Below are positions 1-11,319 of a stretch of DNA of 64,000 nt, piece after piece. Numbering within the stretch: position 1 is the stretch's first letter; every line of letters starts with the position of its first letter. The position numbers and the translations under genes were made by a program. Below the pieces are notes generated by a model that was not told the origin of the DNA, made no database searches, and worked only from the letters and a program-made list of their open reading frames with translations. Source of the stretch: Paraburkholderia caballeronis (GTDB lineage Bacteria; Pseudomonadota; Gammaproteobacteria; Burkholderiales; Burkholderiaceae); assembly GCF_900104845.1 (NCBI RefSeq), contig NZ_FNSR01000002.1, positions 1,860,001 through 1,924,000 on the forward strand. The letters are read 5' to 3'.

Positions 1-48
1 CGGTGGGGCAAGGCTGCACTCCGATCAGGCGTCGCGCCGGGCAGCGGC

Positions 49-1236
49 TCAGAACTTGTGGCGGATGCCGACGAGGCCGAGCAACTGGTGGTTCGAATCG
101 GACGCGGTTGCGCCGGTGATCGCCGCCACGGCCGGGCCGCCGGTCGAATCGGTGCCGGATGCGCGCTGATAGAACGCGTCGATGAACAGGTCGGTGCGCT
201 TCGACAGGAAGTAGTCCGCGCCGACGTTCACCTGGTGGTAGATCGCCGGGCCGACGCCGTCCGCGTTGCCGTTGTGCGTGTACGTGTACGCGAGCGCGAG
301 CTGCAGCGCCGGGGTCAGCTGGTACATCAGGTTGCCTTCGGCGATGTTGAACACGGCGGTGCCGCGGAAGCCGGCCGGACGCGCGGCGAGACCCGCGATG
401 TTCACGCTGCCGAGGTCGGTGAAGCGCGTGTTCGTGTAGGTGAGCGCGAAGGTCGTCTTGCCGAACACGTACTGGCCGGCCGCCGCGAAGATCTGCTGGG
501 TCCGGGCCGTCGCGTAGCCGCTGAACGCCGGGTTCGTCATGTTGTTGGCGGTCGCGCTGTCGTTTGCCTTGCTGCCGAAGAACGAGAAGTTCGGCTGATA
601 CGCGTCGTTGAACGCGACCGCGAGCGCGAGCGGCCCGTTCAGGTACTGCGCGCCGAGGCCCCACGTCTGCTTCTGCGAGAACTGGCCCGGCACGCCGCCG
701 AAGCTGTAGTCGGCGCCGAACTGAAGGCCGTGCAGCGATGGGCTCACGTATTTGAGCGAGCTGTTGATCCGGTTGAAGTTGTCGAGGCCGTCGAGATCGC
801 CGAGGTGGGTGCCGTAGCCGATGCCCGACGCCGCCCACGTGCCGCCGGACGGATACGGGCTGATGAAGTCGTACTGGATCGTCGCCTGGCGGCCGGCCGA
901 CACCGCGCCGTACGTCTTGCTCGCCAGCCCGACGTAGGCGCCGCGGCCGAACAGCGTGCCGCCCTGGCCGATCGTGCCGTTGGTGGTGCTGAAGCCGCCT
1001 TCCAGCCGGAAGAACGTGCTGAGGCCGCCGCCGAGGTCCTCGTTGCCGCGGAAACCCCAGCGCGATCCGGACGCGTTGCCGCTCGTCATCGCATACTGTT
1101 TTTCTCCCTTCGCGTTGCTATTGAACGTCAGACCCGCATCGACGACGCCGTACAGCGTGACCGAGCTTTGCGCGTGCGCGGTCGACAGACATCCGAGCGT
1201 GGTGGACGTCGCGGCGATCATCATGATCTTTTTCAT
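49..1236 (-). CDS. Gram-negative porin (trimeric, OmpC-like family)
   Basis: This 395-residue outer-membrane general diffusion porin would form a 16-stranded trimeric barrel passing small hydrophilic solutes. The N-terminus is a signal peptide (MKKIMMIAATSTTLGC..AHA) and the mature protein opens with QSSVTLYGVVDAG, the hallmark of Burkholderiaceae porins. It ends in HKF, the terminal aromatic needed for BAM recognition. A longer in-frame extension upstream was rejected because the ATG at 1236 begins the signal peptide and has a G-rich Shine-Dalgarno sequence. It lies about 280 bp downstream of the dioxygenase gene on the same strand, so it may serve uptake for the catabolic operon, but it probably has its own promoter. 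Confidence 0.93.
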   Translation of the reverse strand: MKKIMMIAATSTTLGCLSTAHAQSSVTLYGVVDAGLTFNSNAKGEKQYAMTSGNASGSRWGFRGNEDLGGGLSTFFRLEGGFSTTNGTIGQGGTLFGRGAYVGLASKTYGAVSAGRQATIQYDFISPYPSGGTWAASGIGYGTHLGDLDGLDNFNRINSSLKYVSPSLHGLQFGADYSFGGVPGQFSQKQTWGLGAQYLNGPLALAVAFNDAYQPNFSFFGSKANDSATANNMTNPAFSGYATARTQQIFAAAGQYVFGKTTFALTYTNTRFTDLGSVNIAGLAARPAGFRGTAVFNIAEGNLMYQLTPALQLALAYTYTHNGNADGVGPAIYHQVNVGADYFLSKRTDLFIDAFYQRASGTDSTGGPAVAAITGATASDSNHQLLGLVGIRHKF

Positions 1237-1515
1237 CGTGGGTTCCCCAAGGTAATAAGCGTCCGGAAGGACGACTGGATTGTCGGCGCGGCTGCGCCGT
1301 ATGCACTTCGAACCGGTGCGGCGAGAAGCGCCGCGCGTTCGCGCGGTTCTCTTCGCCGGCTTCATTCCAATTGCGCATCGAGTCGATTCGGATTCCGTAT
1401 TAATATGGAATCGATCGTGGACAGGAAATTCAGCTCGTCGTCGTCGATGCTGCGTCAGTCAGTCAACCGGGCGCGGCCTTGCCACCAGCCGCCGCGCCCG
1501 GGTCCATCCAGTCGC

Positions 1516-2541
1516 TCAGGTCGTGGCGGTCGATACGACCGTGCGGCCATGCAGCACGTAGTTGCCGTCCTCGCCGAACAGCGCCGAGATCGGCCACGGA
1601 TTCGCGAAGCGCAGCCACAGCCGCAGCATGTGCCGCTGCTGCTGATGCTCGGGGCCGTTCACGAAACTCGTGCGCGAGTGCAGCGTCGTCAGGTTGTTGC
1701 AGAACGCGATCTCGCCGGGCGCCATCATGAAGTCGAGCCGCAGGTCGTCGCGTTGCGTCAGCGAGTCGAGGTAGTCGAGGGCTTCGCGCTCAAGCGGCGT
1801 CAGCGGAATGCCGCGCTTGTCCGCGCCCGCGTTGATCTGGTTGCGGATGTAGCGGCAGCGCACGACGCCGTCCTGGTGGCCGAACACCGGCAGCGGCTGC
1901 GCCGATACGCCGTTGCCGCTCAGCGCCTCCTCGCGGCGGATGTAGTAGAAGCCGTTGTACAGCAGCCCGAGATATTCCGGATGCTCCGCGAGGATGATGT
2001 TGTAGATCTGGGCCGCGCTCACGTAGCTGCTCAGGCCGCCCGCCAGCCCCTGGCGCAGGCACATCAGGCCGAGCAGTTCCGCGCGGTCGGTGTGATACGG
2101 CAGATACGCGCTCGTCTCGTAGCCGCGCACGTCGATCTTGCCGTATTCGCGGCCCTGATCGAACACGTGGCCGAGCAGGTCCCCCTTCGGATTCTGGCCG
2201 AGCGGTTCGCCCAGATAGACGCCGAGGCCCCAGTAGATCATGCAGACTTCTTCGTCGGTGAGCCCGGCGATGTCGAGGCCTTGCAGCAGCACGAGGCCCG
2301 CGCCGTCGCGCACTTCGGACGCGATCTCGTCCAGCGTGCCGCGCAGCGTGTCGAGCGGGAAATCGTCGGTCTGCCAGTGCAGCATCGGCACGTTCGCGGC
2401 CTGCGCGTGGCGCAGCGCGGCGATCACCTCGCGCTGCTCGGCGGCCGTGATGCGGCGCTTCCAGCGGTCGTGGTCGAGCAGGTCGGCGCGTCGCCACGCG
2501 TGCGGCGTGGTGATCGGCTGGCGCCAGACGGTCTGTTGCAT
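1516..2541 (-). CDS. TauD/TfdA-like Fe(II)/2-oxoglutarate dioxygenase
   Basis: A 341-residue protein of the TauD/TfdA (clavaminate synthase-like) superfamily, which uses Fe(II), O2 and 2-oxoglutarate to hydroxylate or cleave a substrate. The HxD metal motif is visible as H150-T-D152 (PYHTDRAE). The distal histidine is H288 in LHSRTSF, and R303 or R307 in the QQRHMLRLW stretch would bind the 2-oxoglutarate carboxylate. All metal and cosubstrate residues are therefore present. It is the last gene of a leftward operon behind a peptide-type ABC importer and two LLM monooxygenases. This suggests it oxidises the imported compound or a breakdown product. The substrate cannot be read from sequence. 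Confidence 0.88.
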   Translation of the reverse strand: MQQTVWRQPITTPHAWRRADLLDHDRWKRRITAAEQREVIAALRHAQAANVPMLHWQTDDFPLDTLRGTLDEIASEVRDGAGLVLLQGLDIAGLTDEEVCMIYWGLGVYLGEPLGQNPKGDLLGHVFDQGREYGKIDVRGYETSAYLPYHTDRAELLGLMCLRQGLAGGLSSYVSAAQIYNIILAEHPEYLGLLYNGFYYIRREEALSGNGVSAQPLPVFGHQDGVVRCRYIRNQINAGADKRGIPLTPLEREALDYLDSLTQRDDLRLDFMMAPGEIAFCNNLTTLHSRTSFVNGPEHQQQRHMLRLWLRFANPWPISALFGEDGNYVLHGRTVVSTATT

Positions 2542-2596
2542 GATCGGTTCTCCGGGTTTCGTTTTTTGGTGTGTCGATAAGGGAAGAGGGCGGCGC

Positions 2597-3481
2597 TCAG
2601 CGACGCTGCCTCGTGTCGAGCGCGTCGCGCACGCCGTCGCCGAACACGTTCAGCGCGACGACCAGCACGAAGATCATCGCGCCGGGCGCAACCGCCATCC
2701 ACGGCGCGTCGACCATGTACTGCTGCGCGGCGTTCAGCATGCTGCCCCACGACGGCGACGGCGGCTGCTGGCCGAGACCGAGGAACGACAGCGACGCCTC
2801 GGCGATCACCGCCGCGGCCGCGGTGATGCTCGCCTGTACGAACAGCGGCGGCAGCATGTTCGGCAGCACGTGGCGGAACACGATGCGCAGCGGCGACGCG
2901 CCGACGACGCGCGCCGCATCGACGTAGTCCTCGGTGCGGATCGCCATCGCCGCTGCGCGCGCGAGGCGCAGGAACGTCGGCAGCGCCGCCACGCCGATCG
3001 CGAGGATCGAGTTGTGCAGGCTCGGGCCGAGGAACGCGGCCATCGCGATCGCGACGATCAGGAACGGCACCGCGAGCACGGCGTCGGTCACGCGCATCAC
3101 GACCGCGTCGATCCAGCCGCCCGCATAACCGCAGATCACGCCGAGCGGCACGCTGACCGCGCACGCGACGAGCACCGGCACGATCCCCGCGAGCAGCGAC
3201 GCGCGCGTGCCCCAGATCAGTCGGGACAGCACGTCGCGGCCCACTTCGTCGGTGCCGAGCCAGTGCAGCGCGGACGGCCCCTTGCGCACCATCAGGAAGT
3301 CCGAATGCAGCGGATCGAGCGGTGCGAACCACGGCGCGAACACCGCGAGCGCGACGAACAGCAGGATCACGACGCCTGCGGTCACGCTCGCGGGGCGGCG
3401 CAGCAGCCGTTCGGCGGCGGCGCGCAGGCGGCTTTTCGCGCGCGGCATGGCGGCGGACGGCAACGGGACGACGACAGCCAT
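2597..3481 (-). CDS. ABC transporter permease, DppC/OppC type
   Basis: A 294-residue inner-membrane permease of the peptide/opine/nickel uptake family. It shows the N-terminal OppC-like segment (a hydrophobic helix near residues 33-52, then FAPWFAPLDPLHSDFLM and HWLGTDEVGRDVLSR). The conserved EAA cytoplasmic loop region includes AARVVGASPLRIVFRHVLPN, which docks on the ATPases. About six membrane segments are expected. Its start is three bases from the stop of the DppB-type permease, so the two are translated together and form a heterodimeric channel with the ATPases encoded upstream in the same operon. Confidence 0.92.
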   Translation of the reverse strand: MAVVVPLPSAAMPRAKSRLRAAAERLLRRPASVTAGVVILLFVALAVFAPWFAPLDPLHSDFLMVRKGPSALHWLGTDEVGRDVLSRLIWGTRASLLAGIVPVLVACAVSVPLGVICGYAGGWIDAVVMRVTDAVLAVPFLIVAIAMAAFLGPSLHNSILAIGVAALPTFLRLARAAAMAIRTEDYVDAARVVGASPLRIVFRHVLPNMLPPLFVQASITAAAAVIAEASLSFLGLGQQPPSPSWGSMLNAAQQYMVDAPWMAVAPGAMIFVLVVALNVFGDGVRDALDTRQRR

Positions 3482-3483
3482 CG

Positions 3484-4437
3484 TCAGCTCCTCAAACGCG
3501 GGTTGATCAGGAAATACAGCATGTCGGCCGCGAGGCTCGCGAGCACGAACATCACCGACGACACGAGCACCAGCCCCTGCACGACCTGGTAGTCGCGATT
3601 GAGCACGCTGTCGACCATCAGCTTGCCGAAGCCGGGAATCGAGAACACCTGCTCGGTCAGCACCGCGCCGGCGAGCAACTGGCCGAACTCGATCGCGCCG
3701 AGCGTGACGACCGGCATCAGCGCGTTGCGCAGCGCGTGGCGCAGCACGACGCGCAGTTCGGTCAGCCCCTTCGCGCGCGCGGTCCGCACGTAGTCGGCGC
3801 GCAGCGCGTCGAGCATCGCGCTGCGCATGTGCCGCATCAGCACGCCGGCGATGCCGGTGCCGAGCACGATCGACGGCAGCACGAAACCCATCACGCAGCG
3901 CACCGGGTTCTCGGAGAACGGCACGTAGCCGGACGCCGGAAACCAGTTGAGATGCACGCAGAACGCGAGCACCAGCAGGATGCCGAGCCAGAAGTGCGGA
4001 ATCGAGATGCCGGTCAGCGCGACCGCCGTCGCGAGCAGATCCGCGAGACGGCCGCGATGCGTCGCGGCGACGATGCCGAGCGGAATGCCGATCAGCAGCG
4101 CGAGCGTCATCGACGCGAGCGCCAGTTGCAGCGTGATGGCGAGCTTGCCGACGAGCAACTGCGTGACGCCGATGTCGTCGCGCATCGACACGCCGAGGTA
4201 GCCGTGCAGCGCGCCGCCGATCCAGTGCAGATACTGCACGTAGACCGGCAGGTCGAGGCCGTACTTGTGGCGCAGTTCGCCGAGCATCTGCGCGTCGACG
4301 TTCTCGCCGCCCGCCAGCGCGAGCGCGGGATCGCCGGGCAGCATCCGCTGCAACAGGAAGATCAGCACGGACAGGATCAGCACTGTCGGCAGCGCGAGCG
4401 CGAGACGGCGGCCGACGAACGCGATAAAGCGGATCAC
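3484..4437 (-). CDS. ABC transporter permease, DppB/OppB type
   Basis: A 317-residue permease partner of the DppC-type subunit. Family signs are the N-terminal hydrophobic segment followed by LQRMLPGDPALALAG, the EAA-loop DYVRTARAKGLTELRVVLRHALRNA, and a C-terminal LAADMLYFLINPRLR tail typical of DppB. The start codon is GTG at 4437, preceded on the coding strand by a clear GAGGAG ribosome site. The gene lies 13 bp after the binding-protein gene. Gene order SBP-permease-permease is standard for family 5 importers, although here the two ATPase genes lie upstream of the binding protein. Confidence 0.92.
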   Translation of the reverse strand: MIRFIAFVGRRLALALPTVLILSVLIFLLQRMLPGDPALALAGGENVDAQMLGELRHKYGLDLPVYVQYLHWIGGALHGYLGVSMRDDIGVTQLLVGKLAITLQLALASMTLALLIGIPLGIVAATHRGRLADLLATAVALTGISIPHFWLGILLVLAFCVHLNWFPASGYVPFSENPVRCVMGFVLPSIVLGTGIAGVLMRHMRSAMLDALRADYVRTARAKGLTELRVVLRHALRNALMPVVTLGAIEFGQLLAGAVLTEQVFSIPGFGKLMVDSVLNRDYQVVQGLVLVSSVMFVLASLAADMLYFLINPRLRS

Positions 4438-4450
4438 GGGCGGCTCCTCG

Positions 4451-5968
4451 TCATGGCTGCAAATGCAGGCCCTTCACGCGGATCGTGCTGTCCGGGTGCG
4501 GGACGAAGCCGGTCAGCTTCGCGCTGACACCGGTGAACGTGCGGCGGTGCCACAGCACGGACGACGGATACGCCTGCGCGAGCATTCCGTTGACTTCGCG
4601 GTACAGGCGCTGGCGTTCGTCGTCGGTCGTGGCCTCGCGCGCGGCGACCATCAGCTTGTCGATGGCCGGGTCGCAGAACTTCGAATCGTTCGTCGGCCCG
4701 TTGCACGAATACTGCGCGTAGACGTTGCCGTCCGGATGCGGGCGGCCGCTCCAGAAGTTGAAGATCGCGTCGAAGTTGCCGCGCCGCGCGTTTTGCAGCA
4801 TCACCGCGTCGTCCTGCGTTTCGATCTTCATCGTGATGCCCGCTTCCGCGAGCATCGCCTGCACCATCTGCGCGGCCTCCTGGCGCTCGCGCTCGGGCGG
4901 CACCAGCAGCGTGAACGTGAGATGCGCGACGCCGGCCTGCTGCAACAACTGGCGCGACGCGGCGACGTCGCGCGCCGGCACCGGATGCGCGGGATCGTAA
5001 TAGCGGCTCGTCGGGCCGACGAACTGGTTGCCCGGCTGATACTGATCGTTGAACAGCGCCTTCACGAGCACGCGCCGGTCGATCGCGAGATCGACGGCAT
5101 GCCGCACGCGTACGTCGTGGAAGATCGCGGCGCGCGGGCCGTTGCCGCTGTTGTAGCGGATGTAGTGATAACCGAGGTCGGGCGCGGACACGACCTTCAC
5201 GCGGGGATCGTTCGCCAGTTGCGGCAGGTCGGTCGGCGTCAGTCGCTCGGCGATCTGGATCTGCCCGGAGCGCAGCGACGACAGCCGCACCGTCGAATCC
5301 CCGATCGGCAGGTACTCGATCCGGTCCGGGTCGCCGGCCGTGTGCGCGGCATCCCAGTAGCCGGCGAACTTCTCGACGACGATGCGCCCCTGCGGCACGC
5401 GCTCGACGAACCGGTATTCGCCCGCGCAGACCGGCTGCGAGCCGAAGCGGTCGCCGAGCTTCTGCGCGGCGTCGGGCGCGACCATCATCCCCGCGCGTTC
5501 CGCGAGGCTGTACAGCAGCAGGTTCGCCTGCGGCGCGTTCAGCACGAAACGCACGCTCGACGGATCGACGACGTCGACGTGATCGACCATGCTCAGTTCG
5601 GTGCGCCGCAGCGAGCCCGGCAGCGTCATGTGACGCTTGACGTTGTACGCGAGCGCGTTCGCGTCGAACGTTTCGCCATCCTGAAACTTCACGCCGGGGC
5701 GCAGCCGGATCGTGACCGACTTGCCGTCCTTCGCGACCTCGTAGCCGGTCGCGAGCTGCGGGACCAGCGACAGGTCGTCGGCCTTCACGTCGAACAGCTT
5801 GTCGCACAGCGCGGTCATCGGCTGGCGGCCGGTCGCGAGACGGTTCAGCGTCGGGTCGAGCGTGTCGGGGTCCTCGACGAGGCCGATCCGCAGCACGCCC
5901 TGCGCGGCCGCATGGCCGGCGACGCAGGCGAGCAGCGTGGCGAGAAGCAGCGAAGAAAGCTTGCGCAT
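4451..5968 (-). CDS. ABC transporter substrate-binding protein, family 5 (peptide/opine type)
   Basis: A 505-residue periplasmic binding protein of solute-binding family 5. The start is set at ATG 5968 because it opens a classical signal peptide (MRKLSSLLLATLLACVAGHAAAQ) and follows an AGGAAA ribosome site; twelve upstream in-frame codons are ignored. The mature part begins VLRIGLVEDPDTLDPTLN and contains the family pattern LAxGYEVAKDGKSVTIRLRPGVKFQDGETF. No lipobox is present, so the protein is soluble in the periplasm. It delivers the unknown substrate of the locus to the DppBC-like permeases. Confidence 0.93.
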   Translation of the reverse strand: MRKLSSLLLATLLACVAGHAAAQGVLRIGLVEDPDTLDPTLNRLATGRQPMTALCDKLFDVKADDLSLVPQLATGYEVAKDGKSVTIRLRPGVKFQDGETFDANALAYNVKRHMTLPGSLRRTELSMVDHVDVVDPSSVRFVLNAPQANLLLYSLAERAGMMVAPDAAQKLGDRFGSQPVCAGEYRFVERVPQGRIVVEKFAGYWDAAHTAGDPDRIEYLPIGDSTVRLSSLRSGQIQIAERLTPTDLPQLANDPRVKVVSAPDLGYHYIRYNSGNGPRAAIFHDVRVRHAVDLAIDRRVLVKALFNDQYQPGNQFVGPTSRYYDPAHPVPARDVAASRQLLQQAGVAHLTFTLLVPPERERQEAAQMVQAMLAEAGITMKIETQDDAVMLQNARRGNFDAIFNFWSGRPHPDGNVYAQYSCNGPTNDSKFCDPAIDKLMVAAREATTDDERQRLYREVNGMLAQAYPSSVLWHRRTFTGVSAKLTGFVPHPDSTIRVKGLHLQP

Positions 5969-6019
5969 GAAGTTCTGGTTTCCTGTTGTTGAATGAGATC
6001 GCAAACGGATGCAGCGGGC

Positions 6020-8217
<2,198 letters not shown>

Positions 8218-8309
8218 GGCTGCGTCCGCGAGGCGGCGTACGGCGGGGATACGGTCATACGTGGGTCTCCACTGCGAAACTGGGAAAGCGCGAACGGGTG
8301 TTGCGGACG

Positions 8310-8342
8310 CTCCGCACGCCTGGTGCGACGACGCGTGCGGAG
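8310..8342. other. Intra-operon inverted repeat
   Basis: A perfect 10-bp inverted repeat (CTCCGCACGC ... GCGTGCGGAG) around a 13-nt loop lies in the gap between the LLM gene ending at 8419 and the ATPase gene. No T-run follows on the coding strand, so it looks like an RNA-processing or attenuation hairpin rather than a classical terminator. Short GCAGGCAAC-type repeats follow just to its right. Confidence 0.5.
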
Positions 8343-8418
8343 CAGGCAACAGCGGGTAACAGCAGGCAACGTACGAGACGCACGAGACGCGAACCTTGTT
8401 CGCGCCAGGCGTCGGGCT

Positions 8419-9750
8419 TCAGGCCGGCACGTGCTTGAGCATCCGCTGGAAACGCCCCGGTTCGGGACGCGCGAGCCCGAGGTGCTCGCGCAGCGTATTG
8501 CCCTCGTAGTCCTCGCGGAACAGGCCGCGGCGCTGGAGTTCCGGCACCACCTGTTCGACGAACACGCTAAGTTGCTGCGGGAAATACGGCGGCATCACGT
8601 TGAAGCCGTCGCACGCGCCGCCGAGCAGCCAGCGTTCCATCAGATCCGCCAGTTGTTCCGGGGTGCCAACGAAGCTGTGATGCGCGCGCGAACGGGCGAT
8701 CAGCCGCGCGCTGCCGGAGATCGTCAGCTTCTGGCGCGCCGCGTTCGTCAGCAGCATGTCGGCGTTCGCGGTCGGCTTCTTCGCCGCGCGGATTTCGTCG
8801 ACCGGCAGCAGGTCGTCCGGATCGCGGTCGTACAGCGAAAAGCCAAGGTTCTCGCTGAGCATCCAGATGCCGACTTCCGGATGCACGAGGTCGCCGAGTT
8901 CCTGTTCGAGGCGCTGCGCTTCCGCCTCGGTCGAGCCGAGCAGCGGCGACAGGCCCGGCATGATGACGACTTCGTCGGGCCGGCGGCCGTAGCGGGCCAT
9001 CCGATCGTGGGTCGACGCGCGGAACGCGCGCGCGATCTCGAAGTCGGTCTGCGCGGTGAACACGGCTTCCGCGACCAGCGCCGCGAATTCGAGCCCCGGC
9101 GGCGAGCCGCCGGCCTGCACGAGCACCGGCCAGCCCTGCACTGGGCGCGGCACCGGCAGCGCGCCGGACACCGCGAAGCTGTCGCCGTGATGCGCGACCG
9201 GATGCACGTGCGCGGGGTCGCGCAGGAAGCCGGCCGCGCCGTCGTCGATGCTGTCCCACAGCGACGTGCAGACGTCGATGAACTCGCGGCCGCGCACATA
9301 GCGGTCCGCCTTCGCCATCGCTTGCTCGCGGCTGAAGTTCAGCGACGCCTTGTCTTCCCACGTCGTCACCACGTTCCAGCCCGCGCGGCCGCCGCTCAGG
9401 TGATCGAGCGTCGCGTATTTCGCGGCGATCTCATACGGCTCGTGATAGGTGGTGGACAGCGTGCCGACCAGCCCGAGTTTCGTCGTCACCGACGACAGCA
9501 CGGACAGCAGCGACACCGGGTCGAGATTCGACGTCGTCTGCCGGCCGAAAAAGCGGCCGTCCTTCTCGCGCGTGAACAGCGTGTCGCCGACGAAGAACAG
9601 GTCGAACTTGCCGCGCTCCGCGAGCTGCGCGACGTCGCGATAGAAGTCGAGCCCGGTCACGGACGCGGCGGGCGTCGACGGATGGCGCCAGCCGGCGATG
9701 TGGTGCGCGCCCGGATAGATGAAGAGGCCCAGGTGGAGTTGCCGGGTCAT
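8419..9750 (-). CDS. LLM-class FMN-dependent monooxygenase (NtaA/SnaA/DszA family)
   Basis: A 443-residue bacterial-luciferase-like TIM-barrel monooxygenase. The start at ATG 9750 opens MTRQLHLGLFIYPGAHHIAGWRHP, a typical family beginning. Further family blocks are GKFDLFFVGDTLF, the flavin-site region HEPYEIAAKYATLDHLSGGRAGWNVVTT and QAGGSPPGLEFAA. These enzymes take FMNH2 from a separate reductase and oxidise N-, S- or C-containing substrates. It overlaps the upstream LLM gene by four bases (ATGA), so both proteins are probably made in equal amounts. The likely reductase is the RutF-like protein at 21806, in another operon of the same predicted regulon. Confidence 0.92.
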   Translation of the reverse strand: MTRQLHLGLFIYPGAHHIAGWRHPSTPAASVTGLDFYRDVAQLAERGKFDLFFVGDTLFTREKDGRFFGRQTTSNLDPVSLLSVLSSVTTKLGLVGTLSTTYHEPYEIAAKYATLDHLSGGRAGWNVVTTWEDKASLNFSREQAMAKADRYVRGREFIDVCTSLWDSIDDGAAGFLRDPAHVHPVAHHGDSFAVSGALPVPRPVQGWPVLVQAGGSPPGLEFAALVAEAVFTAQTDFEIARAFRASTHDRMARYGRRPDEVVIMPGLSPLLGSTEAEAQRLEQELGDLVHPEVGIWMLSENLGFSLYDRDPDDLLPVDEIRAAKKPTANADMLLTNAARQKLTISGSARLIARSRAHHSFVGTPEQLADLMERWLLGGACDGFNVMPPYFPQQLSVFVEQVVPELQRRGLFREDYEGNTLREHLGLARPEPGRFQRMLKHVPA

Positions 9751-10862
9751 GAGCGGGATTCCGAAAAGCGGTTCGTCGGGCGCGCGAGCGCGAGGCGTTC
9801 GCGCAGCGTGGCGGTCGGGGCGGCCGGTCTGCGGCGCAGCAGCTTCGGCACGACGCCGGTCACGAAGCGGTCGAGGTCGTCCGGCAACACGGCCGGCGCG
9901 AGGTCGAAGCCGTCGCAGACGCTGTCCGCGTCCCACGCGTCGAGCAGCGCGGCGAGGCCGTCGGCGGTGCCGACGAAACGATGGCCGGGCAGGCCGGCGC
10001 CTTCCGGCGCGAGTTCGTCGAGATGGCGCGCGCGCGCGGCGGCTTCGGCGTCGGAATCCGCGAGCACGAACGACACGGTCGCGAGCACCTGGACCGCGTC
10101 CGCCGGCCGGCCCGCGCGCTGCGCGAGCGTGCGCAGTTCAGCGCGAAGCCGCTGGACGGCTTGCGGCGAGTCCGAGTCGGTAATGAACAGGTCCGCGAAA
10201 CGCGCGGCCAGTTGCAGCCCGGCCGGCGTGGCGTCGTCGAACACGAGCACCGGATGGCCCTGCACCGGACGCACCGCGGTCAACGGTCCGCGCACGCTGA
10301 ACCACGGGCCTTGATGGTGGATCGGATGGATGCGGTCGGAGTCCGCGAAGATGCCGCTCGCCTTGTCCGCGACGATCGCGCCGTCTTCCCAGCTATCCCA
10401 CAGCTTTATCAGGATGTCGATGTATTCGGCCGCGCGCGCGTAGTGCTCGTCGGCCGACAGCACGCGGGCGTGCGCGAACGCCGGGTCGCCGCCCGCGCTG
10501 TGGCGCAGGTCGAGGCGCAGCGCGGTGCGGCCGGACGACAGGCCGTCGAGCACCGCGAGCGCGCGCGCGGTGTGGAACGGCTCCGTATAGGCGACGCGCA
10601 CCGTCGCGCCGAGTCCGATCGCGGACGTCTTGGCGACGAGCGAGCCGACTAGCGGCGTGGTGTCCGGCGCGAGGTCGATGCGTTCGCCGTTCGGGCCGGC
10701 GGCGCGCGGACGGGTGAACAGCGCGCAGTCGAGCGCGCCGGACTGCGCGCGCGCGACGACGCCCGCGTGCTGCGGAAAGCCCTGCGGCGACGCGGCGAGC
10801 CCGGACAGGCCCCAGGCAGCGGGGTGATGGCCGTATCCGGCTATCGACAAGATGAGATGCAT
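9747..10862 (-). CDS. LLM-class FMN-dependent monooxygenase, first gene of the leftward operon
   Basis: A 371-residue luciferase-like monooxygenase, shorter and more divergent than the other two in this window. Its ATG at 10862 begins MHLILSIAGYGHHPAAWGLSG. Family features include the barrel core GLGATVRVAYTEPFHTARALAVLDGLSSGRTALRLD, RAAEYIDILIKLWDSWEDGAI and GHPVLVFDDATPAGLQLAARFADL. Where the paralogues have GRAGWNVVTT this protein has GRTALRLDLR, so the flavin or substrate pocket may differ. It heads the operon running to the dioxygenase gene. Its promoter region carries a copy of the repeated palindrome about 80 bp upstream of the start. Confidence 0.88.
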   Translation of the reverse strand: MHLILSIAGYGHHPAAWGLSGLAASPQGFPQHAGVVARAQSGALDCALFTRPRAAGPNGERIDLAPDTTPLVGSLVAKTSAIGLGATVRVAYTEPFHTARALAVLDGLSSGRTALRLDLRHSAGGDPAFAHARVLSADEHYARAAEYIDILIKLWDSWEDGAIVADKASGIFADSDRIHPIHHQGPWFSVRGPLTAVRPVQGHPVLVFDDATPAGLQLAARFADLFITDSDSPQAVQRLRAELRTLAQRAGRPADAVQVLATVSFVLADSDAEAAARARHLDELAPEGAGLPGHRFVGTADGLAALLDAWDADSVCDGFDLAPAVLPDDLDRFVTGVVPKLLRRRPAAPTATLRERLALARPTNRFSESRS

Positions 10863-10941
10863 GGGCGAATTGGATTCTGTTTTGGATAATGTGCCGGCGT
10901 GGTCACGGCCCAACCCCATTACGCAATAGCCGTGCCAATAA

Positions 10942-10953
10942 GTGGTATGCCAC
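10942..10953. promoter_or_regulatory. Repeated operator, copy 1
   Basis: The sequence GTGGTATGCCAC is a near-perfect palindrome 80 bp upstream of the LLM gene start at 10862, beside an AT-rich ATATAAA stretch. It is identical to the copy at 17560. It is one of seven related sites confined to the two main promoter regions of the catabolic locus. Confidence 0.75.
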
Positions 10954-11043
10954 ATATAAAGATCGGCAAAGCCTGTCGCAGCGCATGTTTGCGGCGTTGC
11001 GAATCCGGAGCGTCCGCAACGTCATGCTATGATCCGCAAACCC

Positions 11044-11055
11044 GTGGTGCACCAC
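11044..11055. promoter_or_regulatory. Repeated operator, copy 2
   Basis: The sequence GTGGTGCACCAC is a perfect 12-bp palindrome between the leftward LLM operon and the MarR gene. It keeps the arms GTGGT and ACCAC of the family and differs only in the central bases. Confidence 0.72.
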
Positions 11056-11155
11056 ATGTATGCGAAAACGGCGTGACCGCCGTTCCATCGTCGTGCGGCG
11101 GCACGTCTCCAGTGCAGAAGGGCGAGGCGGGCCGGTCGGCCGGCCGCCCGAAAAA

Positions 11156-11167
11156 GCGGTATGCCAC
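11156..11167. promoter_or_regulatory. Repeated operator, copy 3
   Basis: The sequence GCGGTATGCCAC is one base from copies 1 and 6. It lies about 55 bp upstream of the predicted -35 element of the MarR gene and could affect that promoter or act from a distance on the leftward one. Confidence 0.68.
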
Positions 11168-11221
11168 GGACGACGGAACGGCACGGTGCGGTGTCCGCCC
11201 GGGAGGGCGGCGGCAGGTCGA

Positions 11222-11251
11222 TTGGCGATATCGGTATCGCGTCTATATAAT
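11222..11251 (+). promoter_or_regulatory. Predicted sigma-70 promoter of the MarR gene
   Basis: A TTGGCG -35-like element at 11222-11227 is followed after 18 bp by a perfect TATAAT at 11246-11251, about 70 bp upstream of the MarR start. This is one of the few consensus -10 boxes in such GC-rich DNA. Confidence 0.6.
11225..11240. promoter_or_regulatory. Candidate MarR autoregulatory palindrome
   Basis: GCGATA-TCGG-TATCGC is a perfect 6-bp inverted repeat lying between the -35 and -10 elements of the predicted marR promoter. This is the usual place for an autorepressor. It is unlike the GTGGT..ACCAC sites, so two regulators, or two modes of binding, may act on this locus. Confidence 0.45.
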
Positions 11252-11319
11252 CGACCGGACCCGCGATGGCCGCGGGCTGGCATGATCCCGCCGTGCATAC
11301 ACAATCAACCCGGTGACCC

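Noticed and set aside
58..2580. An 840-codon plus-strand open frame opposite the porin and dioxygenase genes
   Set aside because: It is the antisense shadow of two well-supported genes; arginine/valine/alanine-rich composition and no domain.
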